Positions 25,893 through 36,051 of a stretch of 64,000 bases of DNA are shown here, piece after piece (within the stretch, counting starts at the first letter, position 1; each line of letters begins with the position of its first letter). Origin of the DNA: Pedobacter ginsenosidimutans. GTDB lineage: Bacteria > Bacteroidota > Bacteroidia > Sphingobacteriales > Sphingobacteriaceae. The stretch lies in assembly GCF_001442625.1 (NCBI RefSeq), contig NZ_LMZQ01000010.1, positions 98,622 to 162,621 of the forward strand, read 5' to 3'. The translations under genes were made by a program, and so were the position numbers. A model generated the notes under the pieces. That model made no database searches. It saw only the letters and a list, made by a program, of their open reading frames with translations, and had not been told where the DNA came from.

Positions 25893-27722
25893 CTATACGC
25901 CTGTCCATTTTTTTAACACTGCTTTTTGAGCTGGTGTTGCATTTTCGTTTACGGTTGCTTTTAAGCGTACACTTGGATTTTCTTTCAAGCTTAAAGAAAT
26001 TTCTTTTTCAAGTCCATCGCGGATTACTTTAACCGTTAGCTGATCGCCGATTTTTTTATCCGTAATGGCAGGTAAAATATCCAATGAAAATTTCGGTTCT
26101 TTTAGTTTCACATTTTTCAGCACATCACTCAATGATGAGCCATCAATCAGAACAATTACATCGTTAACATTTAAACCACTTATCCAAGCTGCTGAGTTTC
26201 TGGTAACCGAAGTCACTTCTAAACCTCTAGTACCCAATTGAACTGCTGCACCAGTAACTGGTTTACCGGGCGTTGCATTTTCTGTAGATACATCAACACC
26301 AGCATATGCAAAATATTTTACATAGTCTACATCATCTACACCGTTCACATACTTGGTCCAAAAGTTAGTAAAGCTAATTCCTGATATCTTTTCAACCATT
26401 GCTTTAAATTCTGCATCGGTATAACCACGTTTTAAGGTTTTGCACTGCAAATACATGGCTTTCATTACATCATCTAAACTTTTAGCGCCTTTGGTGGCGT
26501 TGATGATTTCGAGATCCATTAAAATACCGATCACTTCTCCTTTATTATAGTAAGAGATGGAATTGTTTTTTGAATTTTCATTCGGGCGGTAGCCAATAAT
26601 CCATGCATCATAACTAGATGAAGCAGCTGACTGATATTTAGCTCCAGGGGTATTTAAAACCGTACCTACACCACCAGCAAGATCTTTCAAAAATTCATTT
26701 ACATCAGTAAAGCCTGCTCTGTGCAAGTATTTATTTTCGTAATACGATGTAAATCCTTCAGCTACCCAAAGGTTGGTCGTGTAATTTTCGTTGTCATAAT
26801 CAAAAGGGCCTAATGCTACCGGACGTAGACGCTTAACATTCCAAAGGTGGTGATACTCGTGTGCAACTAAGCCTAAAAAGCCTTTATAACCTTCTGCAGT
26901 ATTGTAAGCATTTCTTGTAGCGCCTAAAGTTGTAGAATTTAAGTGCTCTAAACCTCCTCCACCTTTTAAGAAATTATGAACAATGAAGAGGTAATATTTA
27001 TTAGGATTTTCGCCATAAACTGCAGTTTCTTTTTCTACAATTTTAGCCATATCTACCTTTAGTTTCTCTTTATCGTAATTACCACCGCCGTACATGGCTA
27101 CTTCATGGCGAACACCAGAAGCTGTGAATTCGAAAATATCCTGATTACCCACTTCAATAGGGCTATCGTAAAGAATATCAAAATCGGTAGCTTTATAGGT
27201 GAATTGCTCACCAGCAACAGGCGTTAAACCGGTAGAAACTTTACTCCAGGTATTAAAAGGAATAATTTTTACAGTGCTTGGCGATTTGATCATGCCATCA
27301 GGATGCATAAAAATCCCTGTTGGAGACAAGAATGCATGAGATTCGTCGATAAAAGGTGTACGCACCGAGATTTCGAATGCATAAACACGGTAATTGATCT
27401 GGATATTGGCAGCCTTGGCTGAAAAAACTCTCCAGGTATTTTTCCTCACTTTTTCAACTTTTACGGCTTTACCTGCTGCAGTAGCCTTAAACTCTTCTAC
27501 ACTTTTTTCAAACTCACGAACCAAATAAGAACCTGGTGTCCAAACAGGCATTTTTACGTCGACATAATCTTTTGCCAAGCCAGAAATATTCATCTGAACT
27601 TCTGCATAGTGTGCCTGCGGCTCTTTAAAAGAAACCTCAAAGCCTATTTTTACCTGCGCCTTCGCTGCCATAATACACGTTAGTAGTAAAACTAAACTTA
27701 AAATTGATTTTTTGTTAAACAT
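25893..27722 (-). CDS. M61-family (glycyl) aminopeptidase with PDZ domain
   Basis: 609 residues from the chosen start MFNKKSILSLVLLLTCIM, which opens a signal peptide ending AAKAQ. The frame continues 50 codons further up without a plausible secretion signal, so I reject the longer start. The N-terminal part is a beta domain. The gluzincin site is HEYHHLWNVKRLRP, with the third zinc ligand in VAEGFTSYYE. A PDZ domain follows near the C-terminus (GLEVTSVTRNSAAWISGL, VIVLIDG). Members cleave N-terminal Gly or Ala from peptides in the periplasm. It is monocistronic between two terminator-bounded regions. Confidence 0.9.
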   Translation of the reverse strand: MFNKKSILSLVLLLTCIMAAKAQVKIGFEVSFKEPQAHYAEVQMNISGLAKDYVDVKMPVWTPGSYLVREFEKSVEEFKATAAGKAVKVEKVRKNTWRVFSAKAANIQINYRVYAFEISVRTPFIDESHAFLSPTGIFMHPDGMIKSPSTVKIIPFNTWSKVSTGLTPVAGEQFTYKATDFDILYDSPIEVGNQDIFEFTASGVRHEVAMYGGGNYDKEKLKVDMAKIVEKETAVYGENPNKYYLFIVHNFLKGGGGLEHLNSTTLGATRNAYNTAEGYKGFLGLVAHEYHHLWNVKRLRPVALGPFDYDNENYTTNLWVAEGFTSYYENKYLHRAGFTDVNEFLKDLAGGVGTVLNTPGAKYQSAASSSYDAWIIGYRPNENSKNNSISYYNKGEVIGILMDLEIINATKGAKSLDDVMKAMYLQCKTLKRGYTDAEFKAMVEKISGISFTNFWTKYVNGVDDVDYVKYFAYAGVDVSTENATPGKPVTGAAVQLGTRGLEVTSVTRNSAAWISGLNVNDVIVLIDGSSLSDVLKNVKLKEPKFSLDILPAITDKKIGDQLTVKVIRDGLEKEISLSLKENPSVRLKATVNENATPAQKAVLKKWTGV

Positions 27723-28097
27723 ATTGATATTGACTGTGTTTTGCTGCAAATTTAGATTTATTGGCGGGGTTTTGAAAGAAAAAGCCAGTTGCGGTGTAAA
27801 ATAGTTGTTTCCGTCAGATTGGTTCATGATTGATGGTTGATGTTTTTTAGCCAGCCTAAGCCTAAAAATCAATTGACTTTCTCATCTCTAACTTAGTTAT
27901 GGGGGATATAAAGGCTAATTATATTATATTCTCGGGCTGATTCATTCCAAACTGAAAACTGCCAACTCCAAACTGAAAAGCTGTAACATCCTTAATACAA
28001 CAAATTTAGGACTAAACTATTTGAATATTTTTACGCTCTAATTCTAGAATATTAATCTTATTTTAATGTTCGGAATACGCACGACACAAAAAGAAAC
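27723..28097. other. Divergent intergenic region (M61 peptidase / RND operon)
   Basis: 375 bases without a supported gene. The part next to 27722 can be read in frame with the peptidase but lacks signal-peptide features. An AACTG-rich repeat (CCAAACTGAAAACTGCCAAC and similar) lies at 27948-27983. It must carry the promoters of both the peptidase gene and the efflux operon. I saw no exact TTTG / TAnnTTTG pair. Confidence 0.5.
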
Positions 28098-29195
28098 ATG
28101 AAGAAAAGGTATATTATCTATGCTGTTTTAGCTATAGGCTTGGCTTATTTGGTCTATTACAGAATTAACGCAAATAAAAAACTCGAAGGGAAAGGCGGAG
28201 CATCTGCCGGGGCAGGAAAAGGTAAAACTGGTGGTAAAGGAGGCGCTTCTGCACCATTGGTAGTTGACGGAATCATCGTAAAACCGGTATCATTTGATAA
28301 TGATCTGGAGGTAACTGGTGCTATTGATGCAAACGAATCTGTTGTATTAAAAAGTGAAGTATCTGGATTGGTTACCGGTATCTATTTTAAAGAAGGCACA
28401 ACGGTATCAAAAGGAAGTGTACTGGTTAAAGTAAACGACAGAGATATACAGGCGCAATTGCAGGATGCACTAACCAAGCAAAAACTCTCGGGAACAAACG
28501 AAAACCGGGCAAAACAGCTTTTGGCCAAAGGTGCAATCAGTCAGGAAGAATATGATACAGCGCTAGCCGATTTAAAATCGCTACAGGCACAGGCACAATT
28601 AATCAGGGCACAACTGGCTAAAACGACTATCCGTGCACCTTTTACCGGCAGAGTGGGTTTACGTAGTATTTCTGCAGGAACATATTTAACACCAGCCACC
28701 GTAATTGCCAATTTGGTGAGCACCAACCCGGTTAAAATTACATTTTCTGTTCCTGAAAAATATGCCGGGCAGATTAAACTGAATTCGGAAATTACCTTTA
28801 CCACTGATGGTTCTTCCAAAGAGAATAAAGGAAAGGTTTATGCCATTGAACCTGGAATTAACGCTGCAACCAGAACATTACAGATCAGAGCGCTGGCTCC
28901 AAATGCCGATAATCTTTTATTACCTGGCTCGTTCGCCAAAATTAAACTGGCTTTAAATACCCTTCAAAATGCTATTCTTATTCCTAACGAAGCAGTTATT
29001 CCTGTTTTAAAAGGTAAGATTGTTTATATCCAAAAAGGTGGAAAAGCACAGGAGGTTAAAGTAGAAGCCGGTACACGTACCGATGAAAATATTGTAATTA
29101 CGTCAGGATTAAAAGTTGGCGATACGGTGTTAACTACCGGATCGATGGCCTTAAAAAAAGATGCTCCAGTAAAAGTTCATTTGGTTAAACAATAA
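28098..29195 (+). CDS. RND efflux periplasmic adaptor (membrane fusion protein)
   Basis: The protein has 365 residues. It links the inner-membrane pump to the TolC channel. An N-terminal membrane anchor (residues 1-21) is followed by a Gly-rich linker. Then come a barrel-sandwich lipoyl half with LKSEVSGLVTGIYFKEGTTV, a short alpha hairpin (NENRAKQLLAKGAISQEEY), the second lipoyl half with KTTIRAPFTGRVGLR, and a beta-barrel and membrane-proximal domain. This is the AcrA/MexE layout. It is the first gene of a three-gene operon, with 2 bases to the pump gene. The anchor is a transmembrane segment instead of a lipid. Confidence 0.92.
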   Translation: MKKRYIIYAVLAIGLAYLVYYRINANKKLEGKGGASAGAGKGKTGGKGGASAPLVVDGIIVKPVSFDNDLEVTGAIDANESVVLKSEVSGLVTGIYFKEGTTVSKGSVLVKVNDRDIQAQLQDALTKQKLSGTNENRAKQLLAKGAISQEEYDTALADLKSLQAQAQLIRAQLAKTTIRAPFTGRVGLRSISAGTYLTPATVIANLVSTNPVKITFSVPEKYAGQIKLNSEITFTTDGSSKENKGKVYAIEPGINAATRTLQIRALAPNADNLLLPGSFAKIKLALNTLQNAILIPNEAVIPVLKGKIVYIQKGGKAQEVKVEAGTRTDENIVITSGLKVGDTVLTTGSMALKKDAPVKVHLVKQ

Positions 29196-29197
29196 TT

Positions 29198-32100
29198 ATG
29201 AGTATCTCCACCACGAGTATAAAAAGGCCGGTTTTGGCCATTGTGATGAACTTATTGATTGTCCTTTTCGGGATAATCGGCTATACCTTTTTAGGTGTGC
29301 GCGAGTACCCATCTATCGACCCAACGGTGGTTTCGGTAAGGACTTCCTATCCTGGTGCCAACTCAGATATTATCGAATCACAAATTACCGAACCTTTAGA
29401 AAAATCGATCAATTCAATTGATGGTATCCGAAATATTTCTTCATCAAGCAACCAGGGAACAAGCAATATCACCATAGAGTTTAACCTCGATAAAAATATA
29501 GAAGAGGCCGCGAATGATGTACGTGACAAAGTATCGCAGGCAGCCCGTACCTTACCAAAAGATATTGACGGTTTACCGGTAGTAAGTAAGGCCGATGCAA
29601 ACTCTGACCCGATTTTATCGATGACGATCCAGAGCGATAAACGCAATACACTGGAATTAAGTGATTTCGCTGAAAACGTAATTGCCGACCGTATCCAAAC
29701 CATTCCTGGTGTAAGCAGCGTTCAAATCCAGGGGCAACGAAAATATGCCATGCGTATCTGGATGGACCCGAATAAACTAAGTGCTTATGGCTTAACTTCG
29801 CAGGATATTGTTACCGCTTTAGATAATGAAAACGTAGAGCTTCCATCAGGAAAAATCACCGGAGCTACTACCGAACTAACGGTTAAAACTTTAGGAAAAC
29901 TGACCAACGAAAGCGAGTTTAACAACCTGATCCTGAAAACAGATAGCAACCAGGTAATCAAATTAAAAGATGTAGGTTATGCGGTTTTAGGACCAGAAAA
30001 TGAGGAAACCATTTTACGCGAATCAGGCAGACCGATGGTGGCCATCGCCATTATCCCTCAGCCTGGAGCCAATTACCTCGATATCAGTAAAGAGTTTTAC
30101 AAGCGTTTTGATAAGCTAAAAGCCGATATCCCCCAAGACATTAAACTGAAAGTTGCATTAGATAATACACTATTTATCAAACGCTCGGTAACCGAAGTTG
30201 CCGAGACCATTGGTTTATCATTGGTACTGGTAATTTTGATCATTTACCTTTTCTTTAGAGATTGGGCTATTGCCTTCAGGCCATTGATCGATATTCCGGT
30301 ATCGTTGATTTTCACTTTCTTTATTATGTACGCCTTTGGGTTCTCAATTAATGTTTTGAGTCTGTTAGCCATCGTACTGGCAACAGGTCTGGTGGTAGAT
30401 GATGGTATTGTGGTTACCGAAAATATCTTTAAAAAGGTAGAAGAAGGGATGTCGCCTTTCGAAGCAGCCATAAAAGGATCGAACGAAATCTTTTTTGCTG
30501 TAATTTCGATCTCCATTACCCTTGCAGCCGTATTCTTACCGGTAATTTTCTTGCAAGGATTTGTTGGCCGCTTATTTAGAGAGTTCGGGGTAGTAATCGG
30601 TGCAGCAGTACTGGTCTCGGCCTTTGTATCGCTTACTTTAACACCAATGTTAAATGCCTACCTGATGAAAAAAGGTGGACATAAACCATCCAGGTTTTAC
30701 AATTGGACCGAACCCTATTTTGTAAAGTTAAACGATGCCTACGAATCGAACCTGAATAAATTTTTGAATAAAAGATGGCTATCCATTCCGATCATTTTGG
30801 TTTGTATGGGCCTAATTTTCTTATTCTGGAAGATTTTACCAAAAGAAACCGCTCCTTATGATGATAGAAGTGCGATAAACATTAATGCAACTACTCCTGA
30901 GGGTGCATCTTTTACCTATACCGATCAGTTTATTATGAAATTGAACCAATTGGTTCTGGATTCTGTTCCCGAAAAAAATGTGAACATTACCATTACCTCG
31001 CCAGGTTTTGGTGGCTCAGGCTCGGTAAACTCTGGTTTTGTAAGGATGGGTTTAACTGATCCTGAAGACCGTGAGCGTTCGCAAAAAGACATTGCCGATA
31101 TGCTTACCCGCATTACAAAGAAATATACCGAGGGGAAAACCATTGTAAATCAACAACCAACCATCTCAGTTGGCCGTCGTGGAGGTTTACCGATCAGTTA
31201 TATCATTCAGGCACAAAATTTTGAAAAATTAAGGGAGAAAATTCCTTTGTTTATGGATGCAGTATCGAAAGATCCAACATTCACCGTTTCGGATGTGAAC
31301 CTGAAATTTAACAAGCCTGAAATTAATTTAACCATCGACAGGGATAAAGCCAAAAATTTAGGCGTTTCCATATCTGCTATTGCCCAAACCTTAAATTTAG
31401 GTTTAAGTGGTCAAAGGTTTTCGTATTTCTTCATGAATGGAAAACAATACCAGGTAATTGGCCAGTTCGATCGTGGAGACCGGAAAGATCCATTAGATTT
31501 GAGCTCGGTTTACGTACGTAATGATAAGGGCGAATTGGTTCAGCTCGACAATGTGGTTACTGCTAAAGAAGAGAGTAGTCCACCACAACTGTACAGGAAC
31601 AACCGTTTTATTGCAGCAACTGTTTCGGCAGGGTTAGCACCAGGAAAAAGTATTGGTGAAGGTATAGATGCCATGGACGCCATTTCTAAAAAAGTATTGG
31701 ATGAAACTTTCTCTACTGATTTAAGCGGAGAATCTCGGGATTTTAAAGAAAGTTCTTCAAATACCTTCTTTGCATTTGGTTTGGCCCTCCTACTTGTTTA
31801 TTTAATTCTTTCGGCACAGTTTGAGAGCTTCAAAGATCCGATTATCATTATTTTAACCGTACCCATGGCTGTTGCCGGTGCATTTTTATCGCTATGGTTA
31901 TGTGGCCAAAGCTGGAATATCTTCAGCCAGATCGGTACCATTATGCTTATTGGTCTGGTAACTAAAAATGGTATTTTAATTGTTGAGTTTGCCAACCAGT
32001 TAAAAGAAAAAGGCATTCCAATCCCTGAAGCCATACGTGAAGCTGCTGTTTCGCGTTTGCGTCCAATTTTAATGACCAGTTTGGCCATTGCCATTGGTGC

Positions 32101-32308
32101 ACTACCTATTGCATTGGCTTTAGGAGCGGCTGCAAAAAGTAGAATGAGTATGGGAACCGTAATTGTTGGTGGCACCTTATTCTCTTTGGTTTTAACCTTA
32201 TTTGTAATCCCTGCTATTTACTCTTACTGGGCTAAACCATACAAACCGAATAAAGAATTGAAAGAAGCCCATCGTTTTGAACAAGAAGCTTTACACACAG
32301 AAGAATAA
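29198..32308 (+). CDS. RND multidrug efflux permease (AcrB/MdtC-like)
   Basis: The protein has 1036 residues, the standard length. This inner-membrane pump, driven by protons, expels drugs, detergents or other hydrophobic compounds through the adaptor and TolC. It opens ISTTSIKRPVLAIVMNLLIV (first membrane helix). TM4 has the proton-relay Asp pair in ATGLVVDDGIVVTENIF. Two large periplasmic loops separate the 12 helices. LVTKNGILIVEFANQ is the TM10-11 signature with the relay Lys. It belongs to the hydrophobe HAE1 group, not the metal group. Substrates cannot be predicted. Confidence 0.93.
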   Translation: MSISTTSIKRPVLAIVMNLLIVLFGIIGYTFLGVREYPSIDPTVVSVRTSYPGANSDIIESQITEPLEKSINSIDGIRNISSSSNQGTSNITIEFNLDKNIEEAANDVRDKVSQAARTLPKDIDGLPVVSKADANSDPILSMTIQSDKRNTLELSDFAENVIADRIQTIPGVSSVQIQGQRKYAMRIWMDPNKLSAYGLTSQDIVTALDNENVELPSGKITGATTELTVKTLGKLTNESEFNNLILKTDSNQVIKLKDVGYAVLGPENEETILRESGRPMVAIAIIPQPGANYLDISKEFYKRFDKLKADIPQDIKLKVALDNTLFIKRSVTEVAETIGLSLVLVILIIYLFFRDWAIAFRPLIDIPVSLIFTFFIMYAFGFSINVLSLLAIVLATGLVVDDGIVVTENIFKKVEEGMSPFEAAIKGSNEIFFAVISISITLAAVFLPVIFLQGFVGRLFREFGVVIGAAVLVSAFVSLTLTPMLNAYLMKKGGHKPSRFYNWTEPYFVKLNDAYESNLNKFLNKRWLSIPIILVCMGLIFLFWKILPKETAPYDDRSAININATTPEGASFTYTDQFIMKLNQLVLDSVPEKNVNITITSPGFGGSGSVNSGFVRMGLTDPEDRERSQKDIADMLTRITKKYTEGKTIVNQQPTISVGRRGGLPISYIIQAQNFEKLREKIPLFMDAVSKDPTFTVSDVNLKFNKPEINLTIDRDKAKNLGVSISAIAQTLNLGLSGQRFSYFFMNGKQYQVIGQFDRGDRKDPLDLSSVYVRNDKGELVQLDNVVTAKEESSPPQLYRNNRFIAATVSAGLAPGKSIGEGIDAMDAISKKVLDETFSTDLSGESRDFKESSSNTFFAFGLALLLVYLILSAQFESFKDPIIIILTVPMAVAGAFLSLWLCGQSWNIFSQIGTIMLIGLVTKNGILIVEFANQLKEKGIPIPEAIREAAVSRLRPILMTSLAIAIGALPIALALGAAAKSRMSMGTVIVGGTLFSLVLTLFVIPAIYSYWAKPYKPNKELKEAHRFEQEALHTEE

Positions 32309-32309
32309 G

Positions 32310-33620
32310 ATGAGCAAGAAATTAAAAATATTTATCCTACTGCTAAGCTTATCCCTTTCGGGCTTTGCACAAGAACAGCTGAGCTTGCAGGAGGCCATTA
32401 CCATTGCTTTACAGAATAATTACGACATTAAAATCAGTAAAAACCAGATCGATATGGCAAAGAATAATGCCAATATTGGCAATGCTGGTATGTTGCCTAA
32501 TTTAACAGGAAGTTATACCAATGGTGGAAGTATCCAAAACACCCGGCAAACCCCTGCAACTGGTCCTGATCGGGTTATTACAGGAGCAAAAAGTACCAAT
32601 AACAGTTATGGAGCCGATTTAAACTGGACCATTTTTGATGGTTTTAGCATGTTCGCCAATTACGACCGCTTAAAAGAACTGCAAAAACAGGGCGAATTAA
32701 ATGCACGTTTGACCATTTTAACCACTGTAGCCGATGTAATTACGGCCTATTATGATATTGTAAGACAGCAGCAATTGGTTATAGCAGCTGATAGTGCTAT
32801 GGATGTTTCGGTACTGCGTACCAGTATTGCCAAAACAAAACTGCAGCTTGGCCGCGGTTCTAAACTGGATGTATTAACCGCGCAGGTTGATTATAATACC
32901 GATACTTCAAATTACCTGCAGACCAAAAATGCCTTACAGGTAGCCAAAATTCGTTTGAATCAATTAATGGTGAGAGATATTGGCACTTCCTTCTCTGTTG
33001 TTAATAACATTGACGTAGATAAAGGTATCCTCTTTAGCAAAATGGCCGAAATGGCCGAGCAACAGAACCCTAATGTACAGAATGCCTTCATCAATCAGCG
33101 GATAGCTTCCCTGACCTTAAAATCTGTACGCGGTGCAAGATATCCATCTATCAGTTTAAACTCTGGATACAGCAGGGCAAACAGTACCAGCCCCACGGGC
33201 TTTAACCAAAAATTTGCAGCAAATGGATTTACCTACGGCGTTACCGCAAGTATAAATTTATTTAATGGTTTTTTACAGCGCCAGCAAGAGCGCAATGCAA
33301 AGATAGAGATCGACAACTCTACCCTTACTTTAAACAAAACCAAACTTGATGTAAACTCACAGTTGCTTACTGCTTATCAAAATTATAGCACCTACCTGGA
33401 TCTGATTAAATTAGAACAACGGAATGTAGATATTGCAAAAGAAAACCTAGATATAACCTTAGCAAAATACCGTTTGGGTAGTATTGCCCCTTTAGAGTTA
33501 AGAGAAGCCCAGCGAAATGCAATAGACGCACAGAACCGTTTCATCGAAATGCAATATCAGGCCAAAATTGCCGAAACAACACTGAAAGAAATCAGTGGAA
33601 ATATAAATTTATCTAATTAA
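32310..33620 (+). CDS. TolC-family outer-membrane efflux channel
   Basis: 436 residues from MSKKLKIFILLLSLSLSGFAQ, a signal peptide. This ATG lies one base after the pump stop codon, while the longer frame overlaps the pump and lacks a signal. The body shows the TolC repeat: two halves with helical stretches (LSLQEAITIALQNNYDIKIS, and later LTAYQNYSTYLDLIKLEQRN) and the closing motif YRLGSIAPLELREAQRNAID. It forms the trimeric exit duct for the RND pump encoded just upstream. Confidence 0.91.
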   Translation: MSKKLKIFILLLSLSLSGFAQEQLSLQEAITIALQNNYDIKISKNQIDMAKNNANIGNAGMLPNLTGSYTNGGSIQNTRQTPATGPDRVITGAKSTNNSYGADLNWTIFDGFSMFANYDRLKELQKQGELNARLTILTTVADVITAYYDIVRQQQLVIAADSAMDVSVLRTSIAKTKLQLGRGSKLDVLTAQVDYNTDTSNYLQTKNALQVAKIRLNQLMVRDIGTSFSVVNNIDVDKGILFSKMAEMAEQQNPNVQNAFINQRIASLTLKSVRGARYPSISLNSGYSRANSTSPTGFNQKFAANGFTYGVTASINLFNGFLQRQQERNAKIEIDNSTLTLNKTKLDVNSQLLTAYQNYSTYLDLIKLEQRNVDIAKENLDITLAKYRLGSIAPLELREAQRNAIDAQNRFIEMQYQAKIAETTLKEISGNINLSN

Positions 33621-33637
33621 TTTTTATATTTAGTCCC

Positions 33638-34501
33638 ATGATACTTGTTGCAGATAGTGGCTCATCAAAAACCGATTGGATGGGCTATCACAATGGCGAA
33701 ACCATTAAATTTAGCACTCCTGGAATAAACCCTTATTTCTTAAGTGAGCAGGAAATTACCAAGCTGATTTCTAAAAATGAACCCTTATTACAATATGCTG
33801 ATGAGGTAAAAGAAATCTACTTTTTTGGAGCCGGTTGTTCTTCACCAGACAAACATGAAGTAGTCTCAAATGGCCTGTCGGCCGTTTTTGGTAATGCTTT
33901 TATTTCAGTAGATCACGATCTTCTGGGCTCGGTATATGCTACCTGCGGAAATGCTGAAGGCTTAAACTGTATTTTAGGCACCGGATCGAATATCTGTTAT
34001 TTCGATGGAAAAAAAATCCACGATGGCCACCATGGCTTAGGTTATGTACTTGGCGATGAAGGCTCTGGCACTTTCTTTGGGAAAAAAGTTCTTTTAAGCT
34101 ATATGTACAATAAAATGCCATCAAACTTAGCGGCAGAGTTTAAAAAATCTTTCCCTGCAGAAAAGGAACAAATTATTACTAATGTATATCAAAAACCTTT
34201 CCCAAATATCTATTTAGCAGGTTTTAGCCGTTTCATGGCCAGCCACAAAGACCATCCATTTATTCAGGATATTTTAAGAACTGGCTTTCAGGAATTTGTA
34301 GATACGAATGTTAAAGATTATCCTAAACATAAAAACGTTCCATGCCATTTTGTAGGCTCTATAGCTTATTATTATCAGGAAACATTAATTTCGGTGTTAT
34401 TAGAAAATGGCATTGAGCCTGGGAAAATACTACAGAAACCTATCGAAGAGTTATTTAATTTTATCTTAAATAAAGAAGGCATCGTACAACAAGCGAGTTA
34501 A
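33638..34501 (+). CDS. BadF/BadG-type ATPase, N-acetylglucosamine kinase-like
   Basis: The protein has 287 residues of the ASKHA actin-like ATPase fold. MILVADSGSSKTDWMGY is the phosphate-1 loop. GTGSNICYFDG and LGYVLGDEGSGTFFGKKVL are the phosphate-2 and sugar-kinase-type blocks. Close relatives in Bacteroidota are annotated as BadF/BadG/BcrA/BcrD ATPases and act on GlcNAc or a similar amino sugar, probably in wall recycling. It starts 17 bases after the efflux channel gene in the same direction, so it may be read from the same mRNA, although no link in function is evident. Confidence 0.85.
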   Translation: MILVADSGSSKTDWMGYHNGETIKFSTPGINPYFLSEQEITKLISKNEPLLQYADEVKEIYFFGAGCSSPDKHEVVSNGLSAVFGNAFISVDHDLLGSVYATCGNAEGLNCILGTGSNICYFDGKKIHDGHHGLGYVLGDEGSGTFFGKKVLLSYMYNKMPSNLAAEFKKSFPAEKEQIITNVYQKPFPNIYLAGFSRFMASHKDHPFIQDILRTGFQEFVDTNVKDYPKHKNVPCHFVGSIAYYYQETLISVLLENGIEPGKILQKPIEELFNFILNKEGIVQQAS

Positions 34502-34605
34502 AATCGAAGTCTAATTTTTATCTACTATAAATTTATTGTTAAAATATCCTTAAGATTGTAAACATAACAACATAAACTTTTGTTATATTTTTTAACGGCA
34601 TATAA

Positions 34606-35010
34606 ATGCTAACACATATGAAGAGAATACTGGTAGTAGACGATGATATTGAGGTTTTAGAAACCATACAATTAATACTGGAAATCGGAGGATTTAAAGT
34701 TTCGGCACTAAATGATGGTGAAGAAATTTTTAACAGAATTGAAAAATTTAGTCCTGATTTAATCTTACTGGATATTTCTCTTGGGCATATCGACGGGCGT
34801 GTGCTGTGCGAACAGTTAAAATCAATTGAAAGTACTTCTAAAATTCCAATATTATTGATTTCTGGTTTATACGATCCAAAAGATTTTACAACCTTAAACT
34901 ACGGTCAGGACGATTTCTTATCAAAACCATTCCAAATGGATGTATTGCTTAAAAAGATCACTAAAATTCTTTCACTTGAAGAAGATAAACCAAGTTTTCT
35001 TTTAAATTAA
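34606..35010 (+). CDS. Single-domain response regulator
   Basis: The protein has 134 residues and is a receiver domain only. The acidic pair is in VVDDDIEVL, and the phosphoacceptor is Asp56 in LILLDISLG. The Lys of FLSKPFQMD completes the site. Without an output domain it must act by protein contact, as CheY-like regulators do. A start at Met5 (MKRILVVDDD) would be equally good. No kinase is encoded next to it. A terminator follows at 35034-35069, so the gene forms its own unit. Confidence 0.88.
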   Translation: MLTHMKRILVVDDDIEVLETIQLILEIGGFKVSALNDGEEIFNRIEKFSPDLILLDISLGHIDGRVLCEQLKSIESTSKIPILLISGLYDPKDFTTLNYGQDDFLSKPFQMDVLLKKITKILSLEEDKPSFLLN

Positions 35011-35033
35011 GTTCATCCAACATTAAAATATTT

Positions 35034-35069
35034 AGCCAGGCGGATTTTTAAATCTTCTTGGCTTTTTTA
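35034..35069 (+). terminator. Intrinsic terminator of the receiver gene
   Basis: The left arm AGCCAGGCGGATTT (35034-35047) pairs with AAATCTTCTTGGCT (35050-35063), with one mismatch and two G-U pairs. The U-tract follows at 35063-35069. Confidence 0.72.
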
Positions 35070-35115
35070 TTTAAAAAAATAAAATTTATCTTCCTATCGA
35101 ACAAATTTAATTACC

Positions 35116-35853
35116 ATGATACCAAGCAACGAATGGTTAAAAATCTGGAACGAGAAACGTAATTTATTAGCCTGCCCCAATAATTTGAATGATTATTTTG
35201 AGGAAACTTCAGTAGCTGGTAAAAAAATAGATCACCTAGAACTGGGAAGTGTTTCTATTCCAACAGGAGAAATTCTGGTCAGGGACCCACTTGTATATGT
35301 CCAAAAAGATGCTGAACCGTATTTAATTAAAGTCCCTAGAGGCGAATTTCCGGTAACTGCAGCCGTAGTTGTTCCCGACGGTGAAGATTGTGCCAGATAT
35401 GCTGCCGTTAAAGTGCAATTTACAGCTTATGATGCAATACACTTTGAAGAAGCACTAATAGGCACAGAAGACCTTGTTGATTTTAATGAAGGAGAATTTT
35501 TTGGTTTTAATGTAGATGCAGGCCTGGCTTGTGTACTGGATAAAGAAACGTTAAAGCATTTCTGTTCATTTCAAGACAAGTTTAATAAAGAGAATCCCGG
35601 CAAAAACCTGTACGATGATTACTTCGCGGCACTTTTTGCAAGTAATTATGCTGAAAACCCAGATTACCAACGCGAAGGTGGCGATTGGATCAACTGGAAA
35701 ATCCCCGGAACCGATTACCATATTCCATTTTTTCAAAGTGGCTTTGGTGATGGTACCTACCCTGTTTATTATGGTTTTGACATTGATGGCAATATTTGTG
35801 CGCTGGTTATTCAGTTTATTGATATTGAACTGGCTTACGGAGAAGAGGAGTAA
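35116..35853 (+). CDS. DUF4241-domain protein
   Basis: The protein has 245 residues and is cytoplasmic, with no signal peptide. The family marks are SVSIPTGEILVRDPL near residue 45, RGEFPVTAAVVVPDG, AGLACVLDKET and the final GFGDGTYPVYYGFDIDGNI, typical of DUF4241. The family's function is not known; members occur alone or near toxin-immunity genes. Here the neighbours are a receiver protein and HtpG, which gives no clear hint. Confidence 0.82.
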   Translation: MIPSNEWLKIWNEKRNLLACPNNLNDYFEETSVAGKKIDHLELGSVSIPTGEILVRDPLVYVQKDAEPYLIKVPRGEFPVTAAVVVPDGEDCARYAAVKVQFTAYDAIHFEEALIGTEDLVDFNEGEFFGFNVDAGLACVLDKETLKHFCSFQDKFNKENPGKNLYDDYFAALFASNYAENPDYQREGGDWINWKIPGTDYHIPFFQSGFGDGTYPVYYGFDIDGNICALVIQFIDIELAYGEEE

Positions 35854-35926
35854 CTTTTCAATAAATAATACTGAGGCTTTGCTTTCCAAATCATGATTTA
35901 AGCTGTATAATAATAAAAGCAACTAG

Positions 35927-35947
35927 TGGTCTGTGAGACACAGACCA
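35927..35947. repeat. 9-bp-arm palindrome
   Basis: A perfect inverted repeat, TGGTCTGTG-AGA-CACAGACCA, lies in the 198-base gap before htpG (35854-36051), about 100 bases from the htpG start. There is no U-tract. It could be an interspersed-repeat remnant or a protein site. The rest of the gap holds nothing I can name; no CIRCE motif is seen. Confidence 0.5.
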
Positions 35948-36051
35948 TGGAACCAGCAATAACGGATTTATGGATGCTGTCATTTTGGCAAACAAATTCT
36001 TTTGGAACAACCCTTGTTATGCAGGATGTAGATTAAACAATTTATTTACAT

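Noticed and set aside
27723..27872. Longer N-terminus for the M61 peptidase
   Set aside because: The extra 50 residues place the signal peptide inside the protein; the start at 27722 gives a normal secretion signal.
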